64,000 nucleotides of DNA from Amphiduros pacificus (lineage: Eukaryota > Annelida > Polychaeta > Phyllodocida > Hesionidae), in the NCBI GenBank assembly GCA_949316495.1, contig OX439002.1, positions 53,595,531 through 53,659,530 on the forward strand, given 5' to 3'. A program made the position numbers and the translations under genes. The notes under the pieces are model-generated. The model was not told the DNA's origin, made no database searches, and worked only from the letters and a program-made list of their open reading frames with translations. Below, one piece after another: positions 1 through 18,956 of this stretch; the stretch's first letter is position 1, and every line of letters begins with the position of its first letter.

Positions 1-1074
1 GACGCATAACAGCCAACCAACTATCGAGATAGAATTGCACAAGAAGGTTTGTCGCTGTCATCCGGGTATCTGACACCAGCGTCCAAGATGCACTTCCGTT
101 CTTCAAAGGCGGGAAGCAGACGAGAGTTGACAGGCTGAGGAAGTAATGAGCAGACTCTACCTAAGCTAAATCTCTATCCTCACTATGAACTGTCCCATGA
201 TGCAATGGTACATAGGATTAAGGTGATGCACGTCAATAAGAGATGGAGCTTAATTACTTTGAACACATGACGTTGATTGTTAGATAATTTATAGAAGATA
301 CCCTTCTCATTCAAAGAATGATGATAGAATGTGTGGAACGTGGCCGCCTTATTCAGATTTGAAACATACTGTTCTCGATATTTTTTAATATGTATTCCTG
401 CTTAACGAGGGTGCACCATTCACTGGCAGTTCATATAGGCTGCATTTATTTGACTTACAAATGTCTACATATGTTTAGTGATAATTGCATGTCACTAAAT
501 AAATAATGAAATAAAGATAAACAACATGTTACAAAATAGCCTTACCCAAAGTCATATCTAAATTCATGTCCTTGAACAGCTATTCTTCTTATTTTCTATT
601 TTTCAAACAATTCTGAAGAGACATTTCCACAATTTATAACACGGAAATGTAATATCACATATCTTGCAATCACTATATATCATATCAGTAAACTCCTCAC
701 AGACAAACAGAAATGCATACGGTCCATTCATTCATTCCTGTGGATAATGAGGTTCCGTTATCAGCCACGTATGCCTCTAAGGAGGAGGTGATGTCCACGT
801 GAAGTGGCGTGAAGGTAAAATTGCCTGCATGTCATAGCTGTGCCAAGGGAAATGGTTTTATAAGGTAACCATGGCTGATAGCTAACAAGCAACAAACATC
901 CCAGGTTTGACAGTTATCAGTCTCCACTGCCAACCTGCCATGTTCTTCCGCCCTGTCATATTAAAGCTTTCGTGAAATCAGATTTTCATTCACTTTTTCC
1001 TCACACAATATATAACTGTCTGTACCCCAAAAATTATGATCAAATAGTATTGGCCAACAAACTTTATTAAGCTG
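1..1074. other. No recognised gene
   Basis: AT-rich single-copy DNA. The first 150 bp are less AT-rich and open in more than one frame (e.g. IAQEGLSLSSGYLTPASKMH), so an exon edge at the window start is possible but unsupported. Confidence 0.5.
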
Positions 1075-1215
1075 ACCAGTGATCTAGTGCAAACACCTAC
1101 ACAGTAACGGCTGCCTAATCATGGGGCACCTTCAGATTGGGACACAGGAGTGAATTGGCTAACAGAGGCCTATTTTTTTCTATTAGTGTCTATCGGTACA
1201 GGCCGAACACCCTTA
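1075..1215 (+). repeat. Dispersed repeat, copy A
   Basis: It shares AGCTGACCAGTGATCT, GGGGCACCTTCAGATTGGG, ATTGGCTAACAGAGGCC and GGTACAGGCCGAACACCC with the loci at 43425 and 46490. Family unknown to me; no coding capacity. Confidence 0.8.
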
Positions 1216-1398
1216 CGGACGAATATATCAGGCGCATGCGCACAATCATAGTACACTTTAGGTATCATAGTTCCATGACCTCATCAAACATAAACAAAAT
1301 CTCTGTAAAATTGCCTGTGATCTCCGTGATTTCATAAAAGCTTTATATTTGGTCAGTGACATCACCGTAGGACAGGGAGATTCTGACAAAAGGATATG

Positions 1399-1460
1399 TG
1401 ACCTCCTCGTTAGTTAAAACTTTTCAATACAAGAGGTTGTGGGTTCAAATCCATTCGTTT
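1399..1460 (+). repeat. tRNA-derived SINE head (relic)
   Basis: A good pol III B box (GGTTCAAATCC, 1442-1452) follows a degraded A-box-like region. It resembles a decayed tRNA but does not fold as one. The SINE body was not delimited. Confidence 0.45.
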
Positions 1461-2650
1461 CTATTGGTGGTTACTTATAAAGTGCACTTGAAATAAATTC
1501 AGGCATCAACTGAGGAGGGCACGTTTTAAGCATGATGGAATATATCACATCTCTAACAAGCAGGTGGGGAAAGTCCACTTGGATAAATCAGGACATTGGA
1601 GCGGAGTTACTCCTCTTTCTAATTGCTCCCAACAGACATAGGCCCACATAAGCTACTATAGAAACATAATAGTTACTTTACCAAGTAAAGTGGTCACCTT
1701 ATCGCTCTATGACATTTCCATTATTTAATATTTATATGGAGACCAGTATACTCCAATGCATTCTCATTCTTGATTTATTACCTAAAATGTATTGTGTATG
1801 CACCCCTGGTTAATGAAAGTAAAACATTTGGCTTTATACCAGAACGTTGAACATAGAATGTACAAAATATCTTTTATGCTCAAAGAATCACATGAGACCG
1901 ATATATACTTTTTTTTCTAAAAGGTTCATTACTTATCATGCTCTATATATAGTAGTCTCTGAATCATAATAGCTTTTATTGCATGTCATGGTGTACGTTT
2001 TAGCTTATATTTCTTGGAGATGTCTTGATTCTATATAATAGTATGATTGTGATAGTCATATCGCTTGGGGAAAGGTTATAACATGGATAAATGCTCCATA
2101 AGGCTTCACATCATCTCAGAACACCAGTCAAGCCCCATAGGATGATAGTGTCTTACCAATTATCGATATGTATTAATACATCAAACACAGATATACCTAT
2201 ATGCCATGTGTTTTACATATATTACTCTTCGCCCAAGACGAATATTAAATACAAAGTAAGTGTGGTATTTAGCTGAATCTGACATACAAACATTAACTGC
2301 TAGCTGTACAGGCCTTGACAAATGTGCTCAGATTATCTTTACATCCACCTCCTTCTGTGTGTAATTACAGAACGTTTGAGGGGCCTGTACTTGCATTAGA
2401 ACGAGTGTGGCACCGGCTTAGTAGCTCAACACTGGGATCTACAATGTAGCACCACTCATCTCTGCTGGCACCAGCATTCAGGCCGTGACTCCTGACCTGC
2501 ACTTGTAAGGTTGAGTTGTGCATCTTCAAAGGGCTGAGTAATCAGCAATGCTAAGTCAGTAAGCCTACTCTGCCCCCATGAAATAGTTCCGATCGGACGT
2601 GAAATGGCCACTCCCATATTCCTCCGCACGCATGCTCGTGCATGTCTCAC
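1461..2650. other. No recognised gene
   Basis: AT-rich intron-like or intergenic DNA. The GC-richer 2400-2650 adjoins the candidate exon at 2651-2707 and may be partly coding. Confidence 0.5.
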
Positions 2651-2707
2651 CTGATGAAAGTAATCCAACCTGTCCACGTCCATCACCTCCTCAACACGTC
2701 TAACAAG
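2651..2707 (-). CDS. Candidate internal exon, 57 bp
   Basis: The splice borders are good: acceptor TTCATTTAGCAG and donor CAG|GTGAGA on the minus strand. They enclose exactly 19 codons that read LVRRVEEVMDVDRLDYFHQ. I do not recognise the protein. Reading on past the donor also stays open, so the exon could be longer. Nothing links it to a neighbour; the nearest minus-strand candidate is at 12753-12884, upstream in transcription. Confidence 0.4.
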
Positions 2708-3370
2708 CTGCTAAATGAAGCACTCTTTGTCGCTTAGGTCTGACAACTTGATCAATCCATTTGATTCACGTGATAAGCACTTTAGAAGGGGAACTGTATC
2801 ATTTAACCAGTGTTATAGAAAGGTTCAAAGACCAAAAGTACCCTGGATAAAATTTGATCATTTCAAGTTTCTAATGAACGTGATTCCTTTCTCGATGTTT
2901 GAGAAAGAAAAAACAATAAGATATTCTGAAAATGTTGTGTTGACTATATATGTCAGCATAGCTTGCGCAGTTGGGTAAATATCATGGTATTCTGTATCTC
3001 CGTCAACATCACTTTTTTAAACTACTGAGAGTGTTTCCTAGATATCCATAAGTATGGTATAGCAAAGAGTGATTAGTTTCGCACATGCATAGACACCTAG
3101 AACATCCAATGCCTCTTAAACCAATCTTAATATTACCATAGATAGAGATCTCTGGAAGTAAGCAATATGGGGGCGATTGAGTCCACATTGACATTCACTT
3201 TTAGGGAGCTGGAAGGTTAATAGTTTACATAACAATTAATGTAGCAATTTGCATGTATTTCCATTGACTGTTACCATCCCTCATGAACCATTTTCATACT
3301 GTGAGAGCCCATATGTGAGGGAGGGGGCTGCAACTCAGCTAAGCATTTCCAGGAAACGTTCACAAACAAA

Positions 3371-3412
3371 AGCCAATGGCCAACACAGTTCCATTGGCCA
3401 AGACCATTGGCA
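3371..3412. promoter_or_regulatory. Cluster of CCAAT/ATTGG boxes
   Basis: GCCAATGGCC, CCATTGGCC and CCATTGGC lie within 42 bp. NF-Y-type sites are possible, but no gene start is seen next to them. Confidence 0.2.
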
Positions 3413-4062
3413 TATGTTTTATATTATGTATTCATTTAAGGTGGATATCATAAGCCGATAGGAAGATACACGAAACTGTGGCTAGGGCTAACATGAGCTC
3501 GAGGCTTCAAATTGCATTGGGCTCAATTTGCGAAGCATAAGTTAGTAGGCGATTCCCGTGTGCGATAACTATTGGAGAGAAAAAAAAACATTTCTTTAAC
3601 AATTACTCATGTTTTCTCTGTTATTTCTTATTATTTTTCTATCTAATATTGATTTCTTGGGCACTCTTTGAGTTTGAATTTGAGTTTGAATTTATGTCTT
3701 TTTAGTACAATTTAGGCTACATCAGGTCCGACATTCATATTCTTTGAATGATATGCACTTGAATCACATGCAAAGCAATCTCGCATTTGGTTTATCTATA
3801 CTAACATTTGGTTTATCTATACAAGCGTGGCAAATGAACCAGAAAATAGTTAATGTTTTTTAATAATGTTATAATAAAACGATTGAAGTGAAAGTATTAT
3901 TTATTGATAAAGTGTTCTGAAAATATCGTTCCACAAAAAATGGTCAAACTTCTGTCCCAGAGCCAAAATGTAATTGTTTTAGTCCGTATACAACTTGAGT
4001 AATCACTCCTAATAGTTGTTTGCAGTCTTTTCTCACTCATATTTTCCCTCACATTTACTCAG

Positions 4063-4355
4063 TGGCTAAGATGGCACTCTTTAATGTTGGGGACCAAATT
4101 GAGATTCCTGCCAGAGGACTTCGGTCACATTGCATGACAGAGAAAGGTACACATGAGTTGCTTCTTGCTCCTGTCGGATCTGCTGTGAATGTAAAGTGCC
4201 CTTTGACACCAGGTGTCGCTGTGACACTGCAAGGTGGCATTGATGAGTGCAGCGACGCCAAGGTCATATTCTACTCAAGGTCATATTCTACTCAAGGTCA
4301 TATTCTACTCAAGGTTAAAAGCGTGAAAATTAAAAGAATACTTGCAAAGGAATAG
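4063..4355 (+). CDS. Hypothetical exon with frame-shifting 17-bp repeat
   Basis: I do not recognise this gene. A strong 3' splice site (pyrimidine-rich tract ending TTTACTCAG at 4062) is followed by an ATG in good context (CTAAGATGGC) and an open frame MALFNVGDQIEIPARGLRSH onward, 94 residues from that ATG. The composition is protein-like (VGDQIEIPARG, CPLTPGVAVTLQGG). Near the end, a 17-bp unit (GTCATATTCTACTCAAG) is repeated three times. As 17 is not a multiple of three, the repeat is read in all three frames, and the downstream tail (KSVKIKRILAKE, then TAG) depends on copy number: one or two copies would end earlier. It may be a terminal exon, or a decayed one. Confidence 0.4.
4264..4314. 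repeat. 17-bp triplication
   Basis: Three perfect copies of GTCATATTCTACTCAAG inside the open frame at 4063-4355. Confidence 0.95.
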
Positions 4356-9979
<5,624 letters not shown>

Positions 9980-10150
9980 CTTAACATTTATAATAATGGC
10001 CCATAGCTTGGCATCGATGGTCAATAATGACACATAGCTTAACATTGATGGTCAATAAGGACACGTATCTTAATATTTATGGCCAATAATGACACATAGC
10101 TTAGCATTGATAGCCAATAATGACACACAGCTCAAAATTTAGGGTCGATA
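9980..10150. repeat. Minisatellite, about 31-bp unit
   Basis: Five imperfect units of CACATAGCTTAACATTGATG plus GTCAATAATGA. Confidence 0.85.
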
Positions 10151-11417
10151 ATATCAATCGAACAAAGGCATCTTTTTTGTCCCATGGTCAAAATTACATG
10201 TGAGAAGCCAATACCCAACCTCACAATGAAATGTGTCACTCGATCTGGACTGACGGTATCTTTATACATCTCTGATATAAACCATGGTCTGGAATTCAAT
10301 CGTTTTGAAGATATGTATATCATAAGGCCTAGGCAACCTTACTTGCTTCTGGAATGTTAAACTTTTATATTGCAAAATTAAAGATAAAGACAAACTTATC
10401 ATGTTTCAATGCAAAATGTGTTTGTGAGCAGTCCTTTTGAAATTTGTTTTTTTTATTTTTATGATTCTTACAGATATTATGCAAATTGTGTTCAGGACGT
10501 TATATGATGGTTACATGAGTGTTTTGTAGTTCTTTTTTGATTGACCCATCTGAAAGCAAGGACAATATTTGCAATGTACTTTATCTCTGATTGGAGTGGT
10601 TCGGTCATTACATACAAAGGCGACCTTGTTAGTTTTCCGACAAAAAGTACATGTTAACGATTCGAGTTTCTTTGTAACCGCTAAGTGTGATTGTGGCAGA
10701 ACCTTCCACGTATCTTCTAATACACCGACTTATTCATGGCTGAAACTTGGAATATTAATGTTCATGTGAATTCATCACACTACTTTTAGTAGCATTGGTT
10801 TGGACTTTGTGTGGCAGGGGTCAAATATGTGAATGGTATAAGCCATAAAGGTAAGTAATTCCTGCATTGCTAGCCCCAGGGACAAAGCAATACCTTTTAC
10901 AGTATGGACCACATTTCTATATCATGTTTATACTTAGATTAAATTATTTTTATATTGAGGACCTAGTTGTACATACTCATGATAATGTATGTAAAGAAGA
11001 ATCATTGTGCACATAAGGTATCTGTCGGATATTAAACACACAAATGTACTCATAGAATGTGAAACTAATTGACTGTGTGCTTTACTGAACTTTAATGACC
11101 GATAAACAAATTGGTTTCTAATGAGAAGGTATTATCATTTTCTGCATTTTCCAAGAAAGAGGACATTTATCGATAAATGAGTTCCTTGGAAACATTTGGT
11201 TTATGGTATTAAATATAAATGCCATACACCGTAACACGCTGATATTTTGTACTTACATGCAGGAAATGAGTTGCTCAGAAACTTTATCCGATTTTGAGAA
11301 TATCTAAGATATAAGAGGACGCACCCACATCTCCGACATATACTGTTAAAGGTATGTTCATGATGAAAGCAAGTTCACATATAATCTTCACATTATTACT
11401 GCCATATTTTCCTCAAA
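10151..11417. other. No recognised gene
   Basis: AT-rich DNA; a good donor (AAAG|GTATGT near 11350) lies just before the possible exon at 11418. Confidence 0.4.
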
Positions 11418-11610
11418 GAAAGCCTTCCAAAATCATTTGAAAGCCCGGCGACAGTCTTTTTTTGGAACAAAAACCCTGACGATGACGCACCAGACGCCGA
11501 GAACAATAGCAAATATAGAATGAGTTCAAAGGAATCTGTAGCGTGCCACATAGCGGTGCCTGTTGGGCCTACAAAAACAGGGGAGAAAGGCAAATGGCAG
11601 CAGCAGTAGA
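11418..11610 (+). CDS. Possible exon or coding relic
   Basis: An open frame without an ATG start reads [18 protein letters not shown], then [19 protein letters not shown], and ends in a stop before the TA tract. The Asp/Glu-rich middle is protein-like, but the acceptor (TTTTCCTCAAAG) is mediocre and the reverse strand is open too. Unrecognised. Confidence 0.22.
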
Positions 11611-11628
11611 AAAAGAGGGACTATTCGG

Positions 11629-11762
<134 letters not shown>

Positions 11763-12752
11763 TTGACTTCCGCTCAAATTCCATTATGTTGCATTAGTTG
11801 GTGCTCAGCGCCATACCTAAAAAAAAGAAGGGTTTCCGGGGGGTCGGGATGATATGCGTGGGTGTATATTGGTAATGATAATGTTCTCATCCAATCCAAT
11901 AATTTTGATTATTATGAGCTCATTCTTGACAGAAGTGCATCTTGGAATGTAAATTACTATATTGGAATGTAAAAGGACTTCATCTGTCATTTAAGCAGGA
12001 TGATCACTATGATAAAGATGTCATTTTGTGCTCTAAAACTTCATGTAACTCGGTCACCAAGTGCAGGATTTTTTACTTCATATAATAAGAAATAAGTCCC
12101 TCGATTATCTTGATGAAAATTACCAACAAACATTTGATAATGCTGTTCATTCAGAATTTCATAATCTAGATTCTATAAATCTGTTAATATTTTAGATTTA
12201 GCCCAGACCTAAAATATTTGTCATGTAATTGATTATTATGAAAAATAATTTGGCATAACCCAGACATTAACACCCAGGAGGTGTTACAATCTTTTTCAAT
12301 GTGAAAAGCGGTCTGTATGAAGCACTGTCTGTCATCATAATGCCTCACTCTTCCCGCCCAGACAGAGCCAGTTTATCATGGCTTTTGTCCTGAGCGAGGA
12401 CACGTCCCAGAGCCGTGGGCTTATCATTTACCTCCCAGCGTCATGGGTAACTAATCCATGTGAAATTACATTCTGGCCTTCCACAAATGGAATGTTGGCC
12501 TTTTGTATTATGTGGACTCTCCGCAGACAGATACATGCTACTGGTAAGATGATCGTCACTCAAATCTTGATAGATTGAACAACGTTTATTATTATTATTT
12601 CTGTTTCATGGCAGGAAAATGTGCAACATAAATACATAGAATTAGCTACAGACCTTTACTGAGCATATTATGATTTGACCTGATTGCACCATTGTGGGCC
12701 CGGTAGTGGGAGGAACGTAGTTCTGTATGGCAGTCTCCTGGAGGTCAGAGAC

Positions 12753-12884
12753 CTGATGATCGGACAAATGTGTTCTCTACAGGTGACAAGTACTTAACAG
12801 ATGAGGAGAGGACTTCAAAGAGTCCGTTTTGTTCATCCCAAATGCCCAGAGCAACTTCATCAGCCAACCGCCCTTTTCCCCTGT
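12753..12884 (-). CDS. Candidate internal exon, 132 bp
   Basis: On the minus strand a long pyrimidine-rich tract ending TTTTGCAG precedes an open frame (AC|AGG GGA AAA...), and a CAG|GTCTCT donor closes it after 132 bp (44 codons' worth). The peptide contains GRLADEVALGIWDEQNGLF and VKYLSPVENTFV and looks like real protein, but I do not recognise it. The opposite strand is also open for about 40 codons with poorer splice signals. It could belong with 2651-2707 in a minus-strand gene; that is inference. Confidence 0.4.
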
Positions 12885-13826
12885 CTGCAAAAGCAAAATA
12901 AAGAAAAATGTGCACATCAAAGTCAAAGTAACTCCTTTTACCAAAAACCTACTTGATAAAGATGCCAGACGTTCACTAATAAATGTTTAACATTTGTAAA
13001 AATCTACCATTTATGTTGAATTCTTTTACTTATCTACTCTTTCCTTGAATACTGTGTTAAGTGCCAAGATCATGTGCATTGTTTAGGGGATTTTTTCGGT
13101 CTTTTTGTGGAGAATCCCTTGGTGGCAGATGTCAAAATGGGTCAATCTGACGACCATCTGAGAATTTGTACATTTTAAAATATAAAAATAGATTTCTTAG
13201 TATAAATCAATGTGTTAATGACTTTGATAAATGTACACACACATATAACAGCAGCTCAGACGTATTCCTGCACATTTTAGAAAACATTTTGTTTTTGCAT
13301 AAAAAGAAAATAGTTCCTTCAAGAAATGTACCACCAGAGGACACTCACCATCATCACCCATAAACCGCTTTAAGACAAATAAATCTCTACCATCATAATC
13401 AGCTTTGAATAATAGTTGCTAGATTAATCTTTATCTCTCCGAAATTTAATATGGATACAGAAAAGTCTGTATGAATAAAGCTTCCACATTTATTCCACGA
13501 TATTTTGTCAAACGATGTAAATTCTGTCATAGGATGTAAAATTCTGAACCCAAGGGTATACGTATGAACCATTATGACAAGGACCATTGTCAATTGTTTC
13601 AAAACAATGGTGAAGACATTTAAAGTAATCAGTCGTTTAAGTATAAAAGTCACGTCTTGCTTACAGAAAAACAGTCGGCCTAGTAGCCTCCAGGGATGGA
13701 ACCCGGGACCCCAGCCAGCAGCGTGCGAGATAGAAGCAACACCACCTGTCCTGTCACAGTCACAGTCCTGTCCTTGTCACCATACATAACCATACCGTGG
13801 CAGATTATGCTTGGTAAGGCCTTCAA

Positions 13827-13828
<2 letters not shown>
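12885..13828. other. No recognised gene
   Basis: Intron-like AT-rich DNA. GGGATGGAACCCGGGACC near 13694 looks like an inverted B box of another decayed SINE. Confidence 0.4.

Positions 13829-13859
<31 letters not shown>
13829..13859. repeat. (TA)n microsatellite
   Basis: About 15 TA units, followed by a GACCTTGACATTGACCTTGA motif like that of the repeat at 34861-36003. Confidence 0.95.
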
Positions 13860-13861
<2 letters not shown>

Positions 13862-14307
13862 CCTTGACATTGACCTTGACACAGGTCAGATCGACAAAGA
13901 GAAGCTTGCTGGCAAAGGTAAAGAGGAAAGAGAGGCAAAAAGGCAAGAAGTGAAGCCAGAATAACAAAATCGTAGCCCTTTGGCCAAGCATGGTTTGACC
14001 AGGAGGCAGATTCTAGAATTCACCCTATATGGGGGTTGCTTGATGGAGAGGAGACCATAAGAAGTAGACTGTAATAAGTATTCTTTCTTAGCAATATATA
14101 GGCGTGTCAGCTTACTTGATTGGAATTTGCCTGTAGGTTGTGCATGTACGAAAGACATGTAGGTTAATTAAATAAATTCATTGAGTCAACGACCTCAGGG
14201 TATGTGTAAATTACATTTGTACCCGCTAAATGTGTAAATTGAAAAGGCTTTTTTATACCTTTACAGCGACTTGGAAGCCTCACATTATATATCGGAGATA
14301 TATGGAT

Positions 14308-14676
14308 GATGCATGGGTGGTGCATAGGCAGTGCATGGGCGGTGCATGGGTGGTGCATGGGCGGTGCATGGGTGGTGCATGGGCAGTGTATGGGTGGTGT
14401 ACGGGCGGTTCATGGGCAGTGCATGGGTGGTGCATGGGCAGTGTATGGGCCGTGCATGGGCAGTTCATGGGCGGTGCATGGGTGGTGTATGGGCCGTGCA
14501 TGGGTGGTGCATGGGCAGTGCATGGGTGGTGTATGAGCGGTGCATGGGTGGTGCATGGGCAGTGCATGGGTGGTGTACGGGCGGTACATGGGCAGTGCAT
14601 GGGTGGTGCATGGGCAGTGTATGGGCCGTGCATGGGCAGTGCATGGGTGGTGCATGGGTGGTGTATGAGCGGTGCA
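14308..14676. repeat. 12-bp minisatellite
   Basis: About 30 units of GGGYRGTGCATG. As the period is a multiple of three and lacks stops, several frames on both strands are open; the Cys/Trp/His-rich peptides are by-products. Confidence 0.95.
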
Positions 14677-17600
14677 TTGTTTGTCATCATTTCATTATGG
14701 AAAAAGAAAATGTACAACAAAGAGCATCCGACTTAGAGTAATCTGTATACCACTCCATCTGAAACTAAAACTATACCATTCAGCATCAACGTGTGATGGG
14801 GTTGGTTGGTATGAATACCACAAACATTTTATAGAGTTCACCTTCTCCAAAGTGATTGCATTTCCTCAAGCATTGACAGTTAATTTGATGGTGAATATTT
14901 CTTAATATTTTCATCTGTGAGCATTCTTTCTTGAGATCTCTCTGTAGATATGATAGTTATACTGTGAAAGTGTCCATAATTTGGGCTCCATTGAAAGAAA
15001 GTAAGATATTTAGAAATGTGTTTGGGAAGATCCTTTATTATTAATGTGAATTGCCCAATGGTGAAAGATATGAAAGCTTTGTTCATTAAAGAGAAGGCAA
15101 ATAATGTCATTTTTAACAATGTTTCAGGAAAACTTTGCATCAAATGTCTGACTGTTTTAGTAAAAAAAGGAAGTAAGTTATCATTTTCTACATAATTTAT
15201 TGCATTTGTCATTTGTTATTAAATAATATTTTATTTCTCGAATAAATCCAATACATGTGCGTCCTTGTTCGTGATTTTATTGAAACATTATTTTGAAATG
15301 TCAGGTCTCATGTATCACAACTTTCTTGTCGATTTAATGCGGAAAGTTTCAACAACTATAAAAAAAATCTAGATCCAGCAATATTCTCATCATTATTACA
15401 GTCAATTGTAAATGTCTTCCCAAACTTATTTGTTATTTTCAATTGTTGTTTTTATTTCAATGATATACAAAATTATTTTTATCTAACAGTAACCAGAAAA
15501 TCAGATGGTTTTCTATCGGAGAATAAACTCTACAATATACAAATATCATTTGTATAACAATCAGATAGATTTCTGTAGGATTCTAAACACGTGTGTTACT
15601 TGTGTAACAGGGATGTAATTGTAATTTGTTTGGACACAATATGAGTTAAATAAGAAGAGATTAGTCAACTTTTGAAACTGATATCAACAACAGCTTATCG
15701 TGGGTGGCTGGAAATAAAGATTACATTTCAATCCCATTGTATATTGTTCAGTTCTGTTCAAGACAAACAAAAGTTCCAAGTTATGCTTGGTATATTCATA
15801 TTATTGCAGCATGAGAAAAAAAACTTTGAGATATTTAGTATCCTGACGAAATTAAACAAAATTGACATGAAATACATAACCAAATGGCGTATAATGAATT
15901 AGACAAGACTCACTATATATAGGATAGAACTAAAAAGAGCAAACTTTTAATGAACAAATTTGTATACTGTGCATTTCTATCGTGTTCCGTTAGCCATTCA
16001 TCAACACTGAGAGAGTATGCATATTGATTATTATATGATATATGAGAGATGTTTTAGAAGACATATATCTCAATAGGAATCTGAAACAAACTATTAGTTA
16101 ATAGGATCCTCACAAGTGAGATGTATATAAAATATGACTTTATGGACACTGAACATACATAAAGCAGGCCTTTGATATGAAATGATAATTTGGCTTTTGT
16201 GATGAGATATAAGGAATTATAAAAACAAAATCATATGAAGAATAGATTCAAGTATGATAACCCTTCCATTAAACCTGATAAATGTTCTCAGTATGATTCT
16301 CAGTATGATTCAGTATGATTATATTCATTGGACGCATCCATATTGTTCACTTAAGGGGAGAATGCATTTCTACATATATTAGGAATCTAAATAAAGTGAA
16401 TCTGAATAAAGTGAATATATATATATGGGATGCTGTTGTGGGTAAAGTCTTAAGTCTTGAGAGGTCTGGGTTAGGAGTAATATTGTTTGTAAGGGCCGGT
16501 CATTAATCCCTGGTGTGTTATATATCCTGTCATTGATAACAATAGCCCATATGACCACGAAGATCAAATCTGACTCAATCACAGTATCCATCCATCTTAG
16601 GGGCGATGGTCAAATTGGTTTGAATCCCCCCTCCCATTATTAGGAGACAAAACCCCTGTAAACAACCATTTTGGTGCAGACGGTGGAAGCAAAGATATGC
16701 TTGCACAATAAGTTTCCTTTGAGGTTATTTGTGTCTCCCTCTCTGTTGATTTACTCTGCTATATAATAAGCAAAATTACTCATCGATCCTGCCCCGTGCA
16801 CGCACATTTTAGCAGTTGTGCCCTACCTGGCTAATTGCATGTATTAACTCGGTTGTGTAATGTCAAGTTGGCTGTCACTCTTGGACCATATCAGGCAATT
16901 CATTTACTTCCAGTATTGTCAAGTTTAATATGTTATAATAAAAAATATAATGCTTGCCATCATGATAATAGAATCTGCTACTGGACAAACCGAATCTCCT
17001 GAACCCTTACCATGTTGGCCTCTACATAGGAAATACCAAGTGATTTGTCTTTCCAGATTTGTGAACCACGGGCACAAAAATATCATACAATCAGAATTGG
17101 CCACTTTCAGGTCATGACCTGTAATCAGTTTCCTGACTGAGTCGCTAATTATTGAGAATCTCTATAAATAGTCATCTATTCTGTCGCCAATCAGTTTTCA
17201 GCCAGATTTTTAAGAATGACTTGTGGCTCATCCGGCCTTATTATCTTTGGTAGCAGAGACTGGTGAGAGAGAATATCCACAAACATATCCCTGAAAACAA
17301 GAACTTGAACCTTTATAACATTATCATGCCATGCATATGAGGTGCTAATGAGTACAGTTTTGAACAATTTGATATTCGTCATACTGACATCAATTACATC
17401 AATTCAAATCATCAATTCAAATCATGATGTCAAAAGCGTGCTGCGAAGATTAACAGTGTGATTATAAACATATGATCTCTTGGGTTAAGTTGATTCTATT
17501 TAATACAATAAGAGTGGGGAAAGTGTGGGCTAATATTAGCTGTGGCCACTCATTGTTTTACGTGCTCAAAACCTTTTATCCATTTGTGACATTTCATAAA

Positions 17601-18830
17601 TATATTTTTCACAACTCAATATTCTTGCAATATTCATTTTCTTGCTTCACAGTTAGTCAATGGAGCAGGTAATATTATGACATATTATGTTTTAACATAA
17701 TATTTTTATACCTGCAGTGCAGGAAAAACAAAGGCAGACTATTTTGGGTAAAATAAATATTTATTATCTGAGTGAACCTTATATGATGAGGTAACAAATA
17801 TCCATGAACCGTTGAGTGACATGTAAAATACATCTTATATAAGGTAACAGTAATAGAATAGTATCAAACCTAGAAATACTATTAGGAACATGTTTCATTG
17901 ACTAATATACATGTTACTAGACAACTTAATCATTCGCGCATCTTTGTTCTTTAGCATGGACAAATAAATAGACAATGTATATACTGTATATTTTGATTAT
18001 TTACTTACAAATAATTAACAATCATATGTCCTTGAATTATATACAATGATTAAATATCCCTTTCCTAGGAATAGCACAATGTATGGGGCGCTAAGTGAAA
18101 AACGCAAAACAAAGGCAGCAATGAAATTGCTGTCTGAGCAGCGCCCCACAATAGTTATTGATATAATAAACAATATAGAAAATAAACTCCTCTTAAAAAT
18201 CTGTGGTTAATACTGTGATACTGGATTCTGAGAGCATACCACTTTGGTAAACTTGATTTCACAAATATTACATCTAAACCATCTTTCTACATGGCAAAAT
18301 CATTGAGGAAATACGATCAAATTACTACAAGATACTTCCATTTTACAGTATAACTTCTCAAATAAGAGGAAATGTTATGTAACATAATACACCAAATGTG
18401 CACACGTAGTCTTAATATTATTCCTTCGTTTGCTTTAGTACTACAATCCTGCATCTCATTTTGTGTTGGATCTTTAAGAGACCAACATTCGGCCATTCTG
18501 GTCCGGTGCTTTTGCAAGTGATTTGCGGTTACTTTGCAAGTGATTTTCCCGGTAACATAAAAAGTGCGAATGCTGTCGCCGCTTCTCCCTATTCAACTTC
18601 TTAATCCCACACCATTGCTTCTTACTCCGGTGTTTCACCTCTTTTAAGTCAGGTATACTTGCTGATGACAAATGTCGCGTCCTGTGCTTTTATTTATAAA
18701 TATTAAACCCATAAATCTCAGATAGATGTTAGATTACACCAGGAACTTCAGAATCACTTTGTGCTTCCTTGTAATAATGGGAGTATCATCATTTACGTGT
18801 AGTGGTATTTAAAACATGTGTATCATTATC
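14677..18830. other. No recognised gene
   Basis: Four kilobases of AT-rich DNA with only short direct repeats (for example CAGTATGATT near 16290-16320) and the small foldback at 18084. The minus strand at 18470-18670 is open with a basic peptide (KKLNREKRRQHSHF), not strong enough to call. Confidence 0.5.
18084..18148. repeat. Small foldback sequence
   Basis: Perfect 9-bp ends TGGGGCGCT / AGCGCCCCA enclose 47 bp that hold a second nested hairpin (CAGCAAT...ATTGCTG). Confidence 0.75.
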
Positions 18831-18859
18831 AAAAAAAAAAAAAAAAAAAAAAAAAAAAA
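18831..18859. repeat. Poly-A tract
   Basis: 29 A residues followed by further A-rich sequence. It could be a retroposon tail, but I see no retroposon body to its left. Confidence 0.9.
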
Positions 18860-18956
18860 CATAACAAAAACAAAAAAAACTAACAAAGAACTAATAAAAA
18901 TGTTGGATTCTTTCAAATAAATCCAGTAATAAACTTATAGTATCAAACGATGACAA

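Noticed and set aside
1-150. Possible exon at the window edge
   Set aside because: More than one frame is open and no splice border is visible.
13694-13712. Inverted B-box-like sequence
   Set aside because: No matching A box could be found with confidence.
14230-14741. Cys/Trp- and His/Pro-rich frames of 136-168 codons
   Set aside because: Products of the 12-bp minisatellite, open on both strands.
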